64,000 bases of DNA from assembly GCF_036322585.1 (NCBI RefSeq), contig NZ_AP024600.1, positions 4,216,001 to 4,280,000 on the forward strand, read 5' to 3'. A program made the position numbers and the translations under genes. The notes under the pieces are model-generated. The model was not told the DNA's origin, made no database searches, and saw nothing but the letters and a program-made list of their open reading frames with translations. Source of the DNA: Luteolibacter sp. LG18. Its GTDB lineage: Bacteria; Verrucomicrobiota; Verrucomicrobiia; Verrucomicrobiales; Akkermansiaceae. Below, piece after piece: positions 26,301 to 35,748 of this stretch; positions within the stretch are counted from its first letter, which is position 1; each line of letters starts with the position of its first letter.

Positions 26301-29300
26301 TGGTGCCGCTGATGTTCGCCGAGGGCGGCGTGGAAGCCGTGGCCCCGGTGGTGGCCAAGGCTCCGGCTGCGGTGATCGACGAGCTGCCAGTGGCGCCGGT
26401 GGTCGATGCCGAACCGGCGGTGGCCGTGGTGCCCGAGGTGGCGGCGAAGCGTGCTCCGTTCCAAGGTGATCTGACCGAATCCCAGCTTCAGGCGACGGTG
26501 GAGGCCGCGATCGAACGCTGGGCGGCCACCGGCTTGAATGCCGACCAGGTGGCGTTGCTGCGCGGCATGCGCTTCGAGCCTGCCGACCTCCCGGGCCTGC
26601 GCCTGGGTGAAGAAGGCGGCGGCCTGATCCGGGTCGACCGCAAGGCCGGTGGCAATGGCTGGTATGTCGACAGCAGTCCGATGGAAGACAGCGGTTTCGC
26701 CGGTGCCTCCACCCGCCTCTACACCAGCCCGACCGGTGAAGCCGCCGGCCGGATGGACCTCCTCACCGCAATGCTTCACGAGATGGGCCACGCGCTTGGT
26801 CTCGATGACAGCTATCGTTCCGAGGACCGGGACAACCTGATGTATGGTTACCTGACCAAGGGCGAGCGCCGTCTCCCGGTCAGTGGCCAGGCCCGCGGAG
26901 CGGTGCCGCACGATCATGACGGAGGCCACTTCCTGACCGCGCCGATCACCATCGGCACGCTGCCTCCGGGCAAGTCGGTGGTCATTACCGCCACGGTCAC
27001 GATCAGCAACAGCATCAACGTTGGCCAGATCAGCAGCCAGGGCACCGTGGCCGGAACCATGACCGCCACTCCGTTCAGCGTATTGACCGACGATCCGAAC
27101 GTGGGTGGCACGGCCGACCCGACCGTCACCCTGATCGGCATCCCACCGGCGTTCACGAGCGGCAATGCCACCACCTTCAAGGTCGGCACCGCGGGCACGT
27201 TCAATTTCGCGGCTTCCGGCATTCCGGCTCCGACCTTCTCGACCGTCAGCCCGCTCCCGGGCGGGGTGACCCTCGCTTCCAACGGCTTGTTGAGCGGCAC
27301 CCCGGCCGCCGGCACGGGTGGAACGTTCACGCTGTCGGTCAAGGCGGCCAACACGGTGGCCCCGGATGCCACGCAGTCGTTCACGCTCACGGTGAACGAA
27401 GCCCCGACCATCACCAGTGCGACGACGACGACGTTCGAGACGGGGGCCCCGGGCACCTTCACGGTGCAGACCGGCCACAGCTTCCCGGCCAATGCGGCGC
27501 TCAGCGTGACCGGCACCCTTCCGAGCGGCGTGATCTTCACGGACAATGGCGATGGCACCGCGACCCTGTCGGGCACGCCCGCCGCGAATGCCGGTGGCAG
27601 CTACCCGCTGACTTTCACCGCGAACAACGGCATCCTGCCGAATGGTTCCCAGAGCTTCACATTGGTGGTCAATCAAGCCGCTGTATTCACGAGCACGAAT
27701 GCCACGACCTTCACCGTGGGTTCCGCGGGCTCCTTCTCGGTGACCACGACCGGTTATCCGATCTCCGCGATCACCAAGACCGGTGCGCTGCCCAGCGGCG
27801 TCAGCCTGGTGGACAACGGCAACGGCAGCGCCACGCTGGCCGGCACCCCGGCCGCCCTTACCGGCGGGACCTACCCGATCACGCTCATCGCCACCAACGG
27901 CGCGGGTTTACCGGTCAACCAGTCCTTCACCCTGACGGTCAACCAAGCCGCGGCGATCACCTCGGCCAATGGCACCACGTTCACGGTGGGATCCGCAGGC
28001 AGCTTCACGATCACCACGACCGGTTTCCCGACGGGAGCCGGAATGACCCTCGGTGAAAGCGGCACACTGCCTTCCGGGGTGTCCTTCACGGACAACGGCA
28101 ACGGCACGGCCACGCTGGCTGGCACGCCGGCCGCCGCGACCGGTGGAACCTACCCGATCACGATCAACGCCTCCAATGGCATTGGGTCGCCGGCGAGCCA
28201 GAGCTTCACCCTCACGGTGAACCAGGCCCCGGCCATCACCTCGGCGAACACGACGAGCTTCACGGCCACCCAGGCGGGCACGTTCACCGTGACCACGACG
28301 GGTTTCCCGACCAACGCGTCGATGACGATTTCGTCCTCGGGCTCACTGCCTTCCGGTGTGACCTTCACGGACAACGGCAACGGTACGGCCACCCTGGCGG
28401 GCACCCCGGCCAGCGGCACCGATGGCAGCTATCCGCTCACGATCACCGCCTCCAACGGCGTGAGCCCGCAGGCATCCCAAAGCTTCACGCTGGTCGTGAA
28501 GCCGCCGGTCGACCACTTCACCGTGACCGCCCCGGCGAACGCGACGGCAGGCACCGCGGTGAATGTCACCGTGACCGCTTTGGACGCGGCCAATGCCGTG
28601 GTCGCCAACTACCAGGGCACCGTTCACTTCACCAGCAGCGACGTCCAGGCGGGTCTCCCGTCCAACTACACCTTCACGGCCGGTGACAATGGCAGCCACA
28701 CCTTCAGCGTGACGCTCAAGACGGCAGGCAACCAGACGGTATCGGTCAATGACACCCTCACGGTGACGGCGGCTGGCACCAGCGGTTCGATCGCGGTGGT
28801 GGCGGGTGCCGACGCGAAGCTCGCCTTCCTCCAGCAGCCGTCAAACGCGGTGGCCGGTGTGGCGATCGCCCCGGCGGTCACCGTCCAGGTGCAGGACGCC
28901 TTCGGCAACCCGACGACGAGCACGGCGAACGTGACCGTGGCGATCGGGACGAACCCGGGCAGCGGCACGCTTTCCGGCACCACGACGGTGGCGGCGGTGG
29001 CGGGTGTCGCGACGTTCAATGATCTCTCCATCAACAAGACCGGCACGGGCTATACGCTGGCGGGTTCCTCCTCCGGCCTGACCGGTGCGACTTCCGGCAC
29101 GTTCAACATCACCCCGGCGGCGGCCAACAAGCTGGCGTTCGCGCAGCAGCCGTCGAACACGGTGGCGGGTGTGGCGATCGCTCCGGCGGTGACGGTGCAG
29201 GTCCAGGACACCTTCGGCAACCTGACGACGAGTACGGCGAGCGTGACAGTGGCGATCGGGACCAATCCGGGCAGCGGCACGCTTTCCGGCACCACCACGG

Positions 29301-32300
29301 TCGCGGCGGTGGCGGGTGTCGCGACGTTCAGTGACCTTTCGATCAACAAGATTGGGACGGGCTACACGCTGACTGGTGCTTCCTCCGGCTTGACCGGTGC
29401 GACCAGCGGCACCTTCAACATCACTCCGGCGGCGCCGAACAAGCTCGCGTTCCTCCAGCAGCCGTCGAATGCGGTGGCGGGTGTGGCGATCGCTCCGGCG
29501 GTGACCGTCCAGATCCAGGACACCTTCGGCAACCTGACGACCAGCACGGCGAACGTGACGGTGGCGATTGGCACGAACCCGGGCAGTGGCACGCTTTCCG
29601 GCACGGCGACGGTGGCAGCGGTTGCGGGGACGGCGACGTTCTCGACCGTCTCGATCGACAAGATGGGCACGGGCTACACGTTGACCGGTGCTTCCTCCGG
29701 TTTGACCGGTGCGACCTCCGGCACGTTCAACATCACCCCGGCGGCGGCCAACAAGCTGGCGTTCGCGCAGCAACCGTCGAATGCGGTGGCGGGTGTGGCG
29801 ATCGCTCCGGCGGTGACGGTGCAGATCCAGGACACCTTCGGCAACCTGACGACCAGCACGGCGAACGTGACGGTGGCGATTGGGACCAACCCGGGCAGCG
29901 GCACGCTTTCCGGCACGGCGACGGTGGCCGCGGTTTCGGGCACGGCGACGTTCTCGAACCTTTCGATCGACAAGACCGGTACGGGCTACACGTTGACCGG
30001 TGCTTCGTCCGGCTTGACCGGTGCGACCTCCGGCACGTTCAACATCACCCCGGCGGCCCCGAACAAGCTGGCGTTCGCCCAGCAGCCATCGAACACGGTG
30101 GCGGGGGTGTCGATCGCTCCGGCGGTGACGGTGCAGATCCAGGACACCTTCGGTAACCTGACGACGAGCACGGCGAACGTGACGGTGGCGATCGGGACGA
30201 ACCCGGGCAGCGGCACGCTTTCCGGTACGGCGACGGTGGCCGCGGTCTCGGGTGTTGCGACGTTCTCGAACCTGTCGATCGACAAGATCGGCACGGGTTA
30301 CACGCTGACGGGCGCCTCCTCCGGCCTCACCGGTGCGACGTCCGGCACGTTCAACATCACTCCGGCGGCTCCCAATAAACTGGCCTTCCTTCAGCAGCCG
30401 TCGAACGCGGTGGCGGGTGTGGCGATCGCTCCGGCGGTGACCGTCCAGATCCAGGACACCTTCGGCAACCTGACGACCAGCACGGCGAACGTGACGGTGG
30501 CGATTGGCACCAATCCGGGCAGCGGCACGCTTTCCGGCACGGCGACGGTGGCGGCGGTTGCGGGCACGGCGACGTTCTCGAATCTGTCGATCGATAAGGC
30601 GGGCACGGGTTACACGCTGACCGGGGCTTCGGCCGGTCTGACCGGTGCCACTTCCGGCACCTTCAACATCACGGCGGCGGCTCCCAATAAACTGGCCTTC
30701 CTTCAGCAGCCGTCGAACACGGTGGCGGGTGTCTCCATCACTCCGGCGGTGACGGTGCAGATCCAGGACACCTTCGGCAACCTGACGACGAGCACGGCGA
30801 ACGTGACGGTGGCGATCGGGACGAATCCGGGCAGCGGCACGCTTTCCGGCACCACGACGGTGGCGGCGGTGGCGGGCACGGCCACGTTCAGCAACCTGTC
30901 GATCAACAAGACCGGCACGGGCTACACGTTGACCGGTGCTTCGTCTGGCCTGACGGGGGCGACCTCCGGCACGTTCAACATCACCCCGGCGGCCCCGAAC
31001 AAGCTGGCCTTCCTGCAGCAGCCGTCGAATGCGGTGGCGGGTGTGGCGATCGCTCCGGCGGTCACGATTCAGATCCAGGATACCTTCGGCAACCTGACGA
31101 CGAGCACGGCGAACGTGACGGTGGCCATCGGTACGAACCCAGGCAGCGGCACGCTTTCCGGCACGGCGACGGTGGCAGCGGTTTCGGGCACCGCGACGTT
31201 CAGTAACCTTTCGATCAACAAGGTCGGCACGGGCTACACCCTGACGGGCGCTTCCTCCGGTCTGACCGGTGCCACTTCCGGCACCTTCAACATCACTCCC
31301 GCGGCCGCCACCCACTACACGGTTTCGGCTCCGGCGAATGCGACCGCGGGCACGGCGTTCAACGTCACGGTGACGGCGCTCGACCAGTTCGACAACACGG
31401 CCACCGGCTACGCGGGCACCGTCCACTTCACCAGCAGCGATGCTCCGGCCACCCTTCCGGCCAATAGCACGCTGACCAACGGTGTCGGAACGTTCAGCGC
31501 CACACTGAAGACCGGTGGCAACCAGACGATCACCGCCACCGATACGGTCGCCGGTTCCATCACCGGCACCAGCGGCAATATCTTGGTCGATCCGCGCTCC
31601 GATCTGGCCGTGACGGTCACGGATTCCCCCGATCCGGTGGTGGCTGGAACCAATCTCACCTACACGATCACGGTGGTGAACAACGGGCCGAGCGCCGCGG
31701 CGTCCGTGTCGCTGGGTGACACCCTCCCGGCTGGAACGACCTTCGTCTCGCTGTCGTCCGTTGGTGGCTGGTCCCCGACGACCCCGGCGGTCGGTGCCTC
31801 TGGTTCCATCACCGTCACCAAGGCCTCCGTGGCTCCGGCGGAAAGCGCCAGCTTCACGCTGGTGGTGCAGGTGGCTGCCTCGGTGGTGAATGGCACCGTG
31901 ATCAGCAACACCGCGACCGTTTCGACCACCACGACCGAGCTCAATTCGGGCAATAATTCCTCCACGGCCACGACCACGGTCTCGACCAGTGCGGATCTCT
32001 CGGTCACGATGACCGATTCCCCGGATCCGGTGACGGCGGGCCAGAACATCACCTACACGGTGAATTACTCCAATGCCGGTCCGAGCGACGCGGCGGGTGT
32101 ATCGGTCAGCGACACGCTTCCGGCGGGCACGACCTTCGTTTCATCCTCGGCTCCTGGTGGCTGGTCCACCTCGGCTCCGGCGGTGGGTTCTTCGGGAACC
32201 GTGACGTTCACGTCCCCGAGCGTGGCCAATGGTGGCTCGGGTTCGTTCACGATCGTTGCCAAGGTGGCGTCCAGCGTGACCGCCGGCACGGTGATTTCGA

Positions 32301-34162
32301 ACACCGCGACGATTGCCGCGACCACGACCGATCCATCGGGCGGCAACAACAGCGCCACGGCCACGACCACGGTCAACCGCTCGTCCGATCTGGCCATCAC
32401 CATGTCCGATTCCCCGGATCCGGTGAATGCCACCCAGAACGTCACCTACACCATTGACCTGACCAACAATGGTCCGAGCGATGCGTCCTCGGTGTCGATT
32501 TCCGACACGCTCCCGCTCAACACGACCTTCTCCTCGGCCTCGGCCCCGGCGGGTTGGAGCACGAGCGCGCCGGCGGTCGGTGCGGCTGGCACCGTGACCT
32601 TCACGAAGTCGTCCTTCGCCGCGGCGGCCACCGGCCAGTTCACCATCGTCGCAACGGTGGACCTGCTGGCCCCGAACAACTCGACCCTCACGAACACCGC
32701 GACGGTGACGGCGACGGAGAGCGATCCGAATTCTAGCAACAACTCGGCCACTACTACTACTCTGGTGAAGAGCGGCGCGGATCTGGCGATCAGCGGCAGT
32801 GCTTCCAGCCCGGCGATCGCGGGCACGGATGTGACCTACACCTTCACCGCCACCAACAACGGCCCGCTCGATGCGGACAATGCGGTGGTGACGGATGTGT
32901 TGCCGGTTGGCACGACCTTCGTGTCCGCCGTGGCTCCTTCCGGTTGGACGCTGTCGTCGGCCCCGGCGGTGGGCACCAACGGCACGGTGACCTTCACGAA
33001 GGCCTCGTTCGCCAATGCCGCGACGGCTGACTTCACGGTGGTGGCCCACATCTCTCCGAGTGTGGGTTCCGGCACGGTGCTCCACAATGGCATCGCCGCC
33101 AGCTCGTCGACGCTCGACATTTTCTCGCAGAATAGCAGCGCGAGTCTGGACTCCACCGTCATTACCCGTGCGGATCTCGCCGTGACGCTCACGGCGACGC
33201 CGAACCCGGTGCTGGCGGCTGGCAACATCACCTACACCATCGGCGTGTCGAACATCGGCCCGAGCGATGCCACGGGCGCCAGTGTCAGCCTGCCGCTGCC
33301 CGCGGCCACGACCTTTGTCTCGGCCTCCGGTGCCGGCTGGTCGATCAGCTCTCCGGCGGTCAACAGCGGGGGAACGGTGACGTTCTCCGGCGGCTCGCTG
33401 GCCCTGGGCGGCTCCACCTCGCTCACCGTGGTGGCCAAGGTGAACACGGGGACAGCCAATGGCACGGCCATCCCGGCCACGGCGACCGTGTCCGGCGGCA
33501 GCGATCTTGACCCGGCTGGCGGCAACAACAGCGCCTCCGCCTCGGTGGACGTCGGCACCGTTGACCCGACCCCGCTGCAGCTCGCCACCACCGGTACCCT
33601 CAATCGTCAGACCGGCATGTTCGAACTGAACGTGAAGGTCACGAACACCACTCCGTATCCGATCAACGGCTTCCGCCTGCATGTGGATTACAGCGCCTAT
33701 GTCGGTGCCTACCCAAGCCTGCGTCTCTACAACGCGACCAGCCTCAATCCGGATCCGCATGTGGACTACCCGTTCCCGGTGCCGGTCGATGGCTTCGTGA
33801 ATGTGAAGCTGGTCTTCTACACCAGCACCCGCACCTTCCCGGCCCAGTTCAACCCGGTGCTGACGGTCGAGAAACTGGGTTCGTCCCAGGTCACGGACAC
33901 CAATGGCGGCGGTGTGGCGGCCACGGCGAAGAAGTTGACGGATGGCACGGTGCTCATCGAGTTCCCGTCGATCATCGGTCACTGGTATCGCGTCCGCTAC
34001 AGCTCCGACATGGTGCACTGGCAGGATTGCCCGGTGCCGCTCCAGGCCGGTGGCACGAAGGTCCAGTGGATCGATAGCGGTGCTCCGTTCACCAACATCT
34101 CCCCGGCCGATCCGAGCGTGACCAGCCGCTTCTACATCGTGAACGAAATCGCCGCTCCCTGA
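23321..34162 (+). CDS. Giant secreted multidomain protein (3613 aa)
   Basis: It has a signal peptide (residues 1 to ~25, ending LLAAPA). An N-terminal DUF11/cadherin-like region (~30-195) is followed by a right-handed beta-helix (~200-1000). A segment at ~1060-1190 has the matrixin-type zinc motif HEMGHALGLD (His1153, Glu1154, His1157) with a downstream Met-turn candidate DNLMYG (Met1174). The third ligand appears to be Asp1162, not His. Then come five or so putative-Ig (He_PIG) domains (~1280-1725), one Big-like domain, eight nearly identical 104-residue repeats (~1832-2663), a second Big-like domain and five DUF11 domains (~2760-3410). The C-terminal ~200 residues have the HWYRVRYSSDMVHWQD ending common in verrucomicrobial exoproteins. 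Likely a surface fibre or adhesin with a protease or processing domain. The leader is pyrimidine-rich, without a Shine-Dalgarno sequence; the ATG at 23321 begins the signal peptide. Confidence 0.88.
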   Translation: MSVTNHPHRAALLLLAALGLQSTLLAAPAITATKDDGVAAGTRKLPGSTVTYTNTITNTSGTDAATGVTYTDPDDANAPTDTSTVSATAVAVDDVYPDTVLPNIGVNTATSSQFSVVTNDFTGITAGNPVAASSLTLTYDAASLNGGQVVMTTTGANVGKFTYTPPAGFTGTDSFNYVLSTANGTVPNKTAKVTLTVGGPVIWFVNVGAGAGDGRLNTPFNTLGALNAINDGTGLHPKINHTIFLYQNATAYTGPITLLNGQKLIGQDATATLASLSGVTLPQDSFALPAMDTANAVAKITNGSGNAVVLNSTGAAGTNTVRGLTIGSTTSGSGISGSGFGTLTVDDLRFTDSASRAGQALNLSTGTVNGTIATLESTSGTNGISLTTIGGSLTITTGSINGPTGADILISGGAGSLSYGGTITNSAGRSVDISSHTGGAITLSGAITDTGTGILLNSNGGTTFAFSGGITANTGSNTAFAATGGGTVTVTGTNTIGATTALTTTGVNIANTTIGASGVTFRSVSVNGGTNGIVLNTTGSTGGFTITGTGDTSVGGNNSGGTIQNTSGHGISLTSTKGVSLTNLNLQSNLGSGINGTGVTDFTFANGKINNSGDVVTESNISFNGGAPVGTNISGVVSITNSNLTNAFNSGIDFVNDGGTISNLTITGNTITSTTSSTTSKGYGISLVGAGTASSSPTLTKALVDSNTIRNFPGGGGIQVVYGNATAGGTGAVCGTPGNATNIVTITNNVARGETAANRMNTSAVIVSLSGATSGSRTQANFNISNNGSAGSPLGHCSGTAILIGCNGFSTATGTVNSNYIVANNTVASNGIGGGNGITVNNADTPDLTLTVNSNNISQVDGNGILLVGRGVTGTARYKIQSNTVAAPLTGTRPGIRVDAGNASSADDAVFVNISGNTSGGSGGSAGIGLRKQGTNASVNDLGIQGLSPSPANGVQMEDYVSGQNPGSVVGLASTGVNKGAIAISGDNFVATSLVPLMFAEGGVEAVAPVVAKAPAAVIDELPVAPVVDAEPAVAVVPEVAAKRAPFQGDLTESQLQATVEAAIERWAATGLNADQVALLRGMRFEPADLPGLRLGEEGGGLIRVDRKAGGNGWYVDSSPMEDSGFAGASTRLYTSPTGEAAGRMDLLTAMLHEMGHALGLDDSYRSEDRDNLMYGYLTKGERRLPVSGQARGAVPHDHDGGHFLTAPITIGTLPPGKSVVITATVTISNSINVGQISSQGTVAGTMTATPFSVLTDDPNVGGTADPTVTLIGIPPAFTSGNATTFKVGTAGTFNFAASGIPAPTFSTVSPLPGGVTLASNGLLSGTPAAGTGGTFTLSVKAANTVAPDATQSFTLTVNEAPTITSATTTTFETGAPGTFTVQTGHSFPANAALSVTGTLPSGVIFTDNGDGTATLSGTPAANAGGSYPLTFTANNGILPNGSQSFTLVVNQAAVFTSTNATTFTVGSAGSFSVTTTGYPISAITKTGALPSGVSLVDNGNGSATLAGTPAALTGGTYPITLIATNGAGLPVNQSFTLTVNQAAAITSANGTTFTVGSAGSFTITTTGFPTGAGMTLGESGTLPSGVSFTDNGNGTATLAGTPAAATGGTYPITINASNGIGSPASQSFTLTVNQAPAITSANTTSFTATQAGTFTVTTTGFPTNASMTISSSGSLPSGVTFTDNGNGTATLAGTPASGTDGSYPLTITASNGVSPQASQSFTLVVKPPVDHFTVTAPANATAGTAVNVTVTALDAANAVVANYQGTVHFTSSDVQAGLPSNYTFTAGDNGSHTFSVTLKTAGNQTVSVNDTLTVTAAGTSGSIAVVAGADAKLAFLQQPSNAVAGVAIAPAVTVQVQDAFGNPTTSTANVTVAIGTNPGSGTLSGTTTVAAVAGVATFNDLSINKTGTGYTLAGSSSGLTGATSGTFNITPAAANKLAFAQQPSNTVAGVAIAPAVTVQVQDTFGNLTTSTASVTVAIGTNPGSGTLSGTTTVAAVAGVATFSDLSINKIGTGYTLTGASSGLTGATSGTFNITPAAPNKLAFLQQPSNAVAGVAIAPAVTVQIQDTFGNLTTSTANVTVAIGTNPGSGTLSGTATVAAVAGTATFSTVSIDKMGTGYTLTGASSGLTGATSGTFNITPAAANKLAFAQQPSNAVAGVAIAPAVTVQIQDTFGNLTTSTANVTVAIGTNPGSGTLSGTATVAAVSGTATFSNLSIDKTGTGYTLTGASSGLTGATSGTFNITPAAPNKLAFAQQPSNTVAGVSIAPAVTVQIQDTFGNLTTSTANVTVAIGTNPGSGTLSGTATVAAVSGVATFSNLSIDKIGTGYTLTGASSGLTGATSGTFNITPAAPNKLAFLQQPSNAVAGVAIAPAVTVQIQDTFGNLTTSTANVTVAIGTNPGSGTLSGTATVAAVAGTATFSNLSIDKAGTGYTLTGASAGLTGATSGTFNITAAAPNKLAFLQQPSNTVAGVSITPAVTVQIQDTFGNLTTSTANVTVAIGTNPGSGTLSGTTTVAAVAGTATFSNLSINKTGTGYTLTGASSGLTGATSGTFNITPAAPNKLAFLQQPSNAVAGVAIAPAVTIQIQDTFGNLTTSTANVTVAIGTNPGSGTLSGTATVAAVSGTATFSNLSINKVGTGYTLTGASSGLTGATSGTFNITPAAATHYTVSAPANATAGTAFNVTVTALDQFDNTATGYAGTVHFTSSDAPATLPANSTLTNGVGTFSATLKTGGNQTITATDTVAGSITGTSGNILVDPRSDLAVTVTDSPDPVVAGTNLTYTITVVNNGPSAAASVSLGDTLPAGTTFVSLSSVGGWSPTTPAVGASGSITVTKASVAPAESASFTLVVQVAASVVNGTVISNTATVSTTTTELNSGNNSSTATTTVSTSADLSVTMTDSPDPVTAGQNITYTVNYSNAGPSDAAGVSVSDTLPAGTTFVSSSAPGGWSTSAPAVGSSGTVTFTSPSVANGGSGSFTIVAKVASSVTAGTVISNTATIAATTTDPSGGNNSATATTTVNRSSDLAITMSDSPDPVNATQNVTYTIDLTNNGPSDASSVSISDTLPLNTTFSSASAPAGWSTSAPAVGAAGTVTFTKSSFAAAATGQFTIVATVDLLAPNNSTLTNTATVTATESDPNSSNNSATTTTLVKSGADLAISGSASSPAIAGTDVTYTFTATNNGPLDADNAVVTDVLPVGTTFVSAVAPSGWTLSSAPAVGTNGTVTFTKASFANAATADFTVVAHISPSVGSGTVLHNGIAASSSTLDIFSQNSSASLDSTVITRADLAVTLTATPNPVLAAGNITYTIGVSNIGPSDATGASVSLPLPAATTFVSASGAGWSISSPAVNSGGTVTFSGGSLALGGSTSLTVVAKVNTGTANGTAIPATATVSGGSDLDPAGGNNSASASVDVGTVDPTPLQLATTGTLNRQTGMFELNVKVTNTTPYPINGFRLHVDYSAYVGAYPSLRLYNATSLNPDPHVDYPFPVPVDGFVNVKLVFYTSTRTFPAQFNPVLTVEKLGSSQVTDTNGGGVAATAKKLTDGTVLIEFPSIIGHWYRVRYSSDMVHWQDCPVPLQAGGTKVQWIDSGAPFTNISPADPSVTSRFYIVNEIAAP
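28814..31309 (+). repeat. Eight tandem 312-bp repeats inside the giant gene
   Basis: Each unit is 312 bp (104 codons) and starts with (A/P)NKLAF(L/A)QQPSN. The same codon position recurs exactly 312 bp later between units 1 and 2, and eight units fit 28814-31309 without gaps. Nucleotide similarity is very high and includes synonymous sites; units differ mainly at a few residues (A/V, T/A, N/D). This indicates recent expansion or gene conversion, and the copy number may vary between strains or be misassembled from short reads. Confidence 0.92.
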
Positions 34163-34211
34163 GCGTGAGCCGTCTGACTCCGAACGTCGAAACCGACCCC
34201 CGATCCGATCC

Positions 34212-35309
34212 ATGAATTCCCGTTCTTCCCTGATGATGCTCGCCGCTCTGGTTGCCGTGCCGGTCATGGCACGCGGTGGTGATTTGCGTGATCCCGCCCC
34301 GGACGATTCGAAGGCGGCCGCGAACATCTCCGTGCCGTCCGCCCCGTCGCCGTGGCGGGTGGGGGCCAGCTACGCGCCGTTCCTAGGCCTGAAAACCACG
34401 TTCTCAGGCCTGGGCCGGTTCAACAGCCCCTTCACTCCGCAGCCGCTGGGGGGCGGACAGAACCGCGACTACGATGATGGCTTTGTCCACGTCGATTCGA
34501 GCGGTCCGAACAGCGGGGGAACGTGGAACTGGGGGTATCAGAACAACAGCCAGTACAACCCGGCCGGAGACGGTTCGATCAGTTTCTCGATCACCAACAG
34601 CCAGTCCAACGCGAGCGCGGAGGAACGGAACGGTGCCCAGGGCTTCGAGCTCATGGCCTACCGGGATCTCGGCCCGATCGAGTGGGCCACGGTGTCGGCT
34701 CGGAAATCCACTTGGGGTCTCCGCGGGGGCTTTCAGTATGGTCGCGTGGAAGTCGGCAACCACGACTTCCTTTCCGCCAGCGCGGTGACGACCACGGATA
34801 CGTTCGGCCTCGGCGGTTCGTCGCCGGCGGGAGCGCCGTATTCCGGTTCCTTCAGCGGGTGGGGAGTGGTGCTCGATGACAATCCGACCCGCACCACCAC
34901 GTCCAACGGCCAAGCGATCGTGAGTGGCACCCGCGATCTGGAATCGGATCTCTTCATCGCGAACTTCGGTCCGTATTTCCAGATCCCGGTGACGGATCAT
35001 TTCGACGTCACCTTGGAAGCGGGAGTGAGCCTCGCGGTGGCCTCCGGTTCCTACGACTACCTTTCGTCCACCTCGCTCGGTGTGCTGGGCACCCAGGTCA
35101 GCCGCGGCAGCGGTTCGGACACCAGCTTCCTGCCGGGCCTCTATGTCGGGCTCAGCGGGATTTACCAGCTGAACGAGAAGTGGGCGCTCCAAGGTTCCGG
35201 TCGTTACCAGTACATGGAGTCCTTCGAGATCAGTGCCGGTGGCTCGCAGGCCGAATTGTCGTTTGATTCCGCCTTCGTGGTGTCGTTCGGCGTTCTCTAT
35301 TCGTTCTAA
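34212..35309 (+). CDS. Predicted outer-membrane beta-barrel protein
   Basis: A 365-residue protein with a signal peptide (residues 1 to ~21, MARGG). Alternating hydrophobic/polar strands follow and the C-terminal residue is Phe (SFGVLYSF), as required for BAM recognition. Strand-like stretches include WRVGASYAPFLGLKTTFSG, TWGLRGGFQYGRVEVGN, DVTLEAGVSLAVASGSYDY and WALQGSGRYQYMESF. No named family was recognised. The gene begins 49 nt after the giant protein stop and has its own terminator downstream, so the two are probably one transcript. An outer-membrane anchor or export partner for the giant protein is a reasonable guess. Confidence 0.78.
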   Translation: MNSRSSLMMLAALVAVPVMARGGDLRDPAPDDSKAAANISVPSAPSPWRVGASYAPFLGLKTTFSGLGRFNSPFTPQPLGGGQNRDYDDGFVHVDSSGPNSGGTWNWGYQNNSQYNPAGDGSISFSITNSQSNASAEERNGAQGFELMAYRDLGPIEWATVSARKSTWGLRGGFQYGRVEVGNHDFLSASAVTTTDTFGLGGSSPAGAPYSGSFSGWGVVLDDNPTRTTTSNGQAIVSGTRDLESDLFIANFGPYFQIPVTDHFDVTLEAGVSLAVASGSYDYLSSTSLGVLGTQVSRGSGSDTSFLPGLYVGLSGIYQLNEKWALQGSGRYQYMESFEISAGGSQAELSFDSAFVVSFGVLYSF

Positions 35310-35327
35310 GAACGACGGCTTTCCTCC

Positions 35328-35361
35328 AAGCGGGACGGGTAAACACCGGTCCCGCTTTTTT
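35328..35361 (+). terminator. Rho-independent terminator after the barrel gene
   Basis: AAGCGGGAC (35328-35336) pairs with GTCCCGCTT (35349-35357), followed by a T run. It closes the giant-protein/barrel transcript. Confidence 0.85.
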
Positions 35362-35748
35362 GGTTTTGAGGAAGCGACCGGGAGGAAAAATCCGATCGCA
35401 GTTCCCGGAGACCGGGAAGAAGAAAAAATAACCGCTGTGCCGTCCAGGCGAGGTGAGCCACGTTCCAGGAGCCCACTAGGTGGGGACGTCCGGTGTTGGT
35501 TGGTCGTCCTGTAAAGGCGTGACCTGATTGACCGGAGTAATGTCCCCGTGTTTATAGCATCGGTTCGGGCACGCTTGCCAGAGCGGACGCACACAGCAGT
35601 TGGTGGAATGCTACCGCTCGTCGTGCCGCTGGCAACCGAATTCAGTCGGTCTTTCCACCGTTTTTCGACGGACAGATTGCAACGTGAAAAGTTTGATGAA
35701 TATGCGCACCCATGTCATTCGTCAAAGAAGGCACACCGCCCAAATCCC
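35362..35748. other. Intergenic region before the DUF6600 lipoprotein gene
   Basis: The stretch contains no convincing gene on either strand. It holds several short hairpins, for example CCCAC-tag-GTGGG near 35480. A more AT-rich segment (35670-35710) just upstream of the lipoprotein gene is the likely promoter area. No known riboswitch or sRNA was recognised. Confidence 0.4.

Noticed and set aside
28841-31426. Minus-strand 861-codon frame opposite the 312-bp repeats
   Set aside because: It is an Arg/Gly/His-rich mirror of the plus-strand repeat array, with no recognisable domain.
32141-34327. Minus-strand 728-codon frame opposite the DUF11 region
   Set aside because: GC-rich antisense frame with low-complexity Arg/Gly/Val content; the plus strand has clear DUF11 domains.
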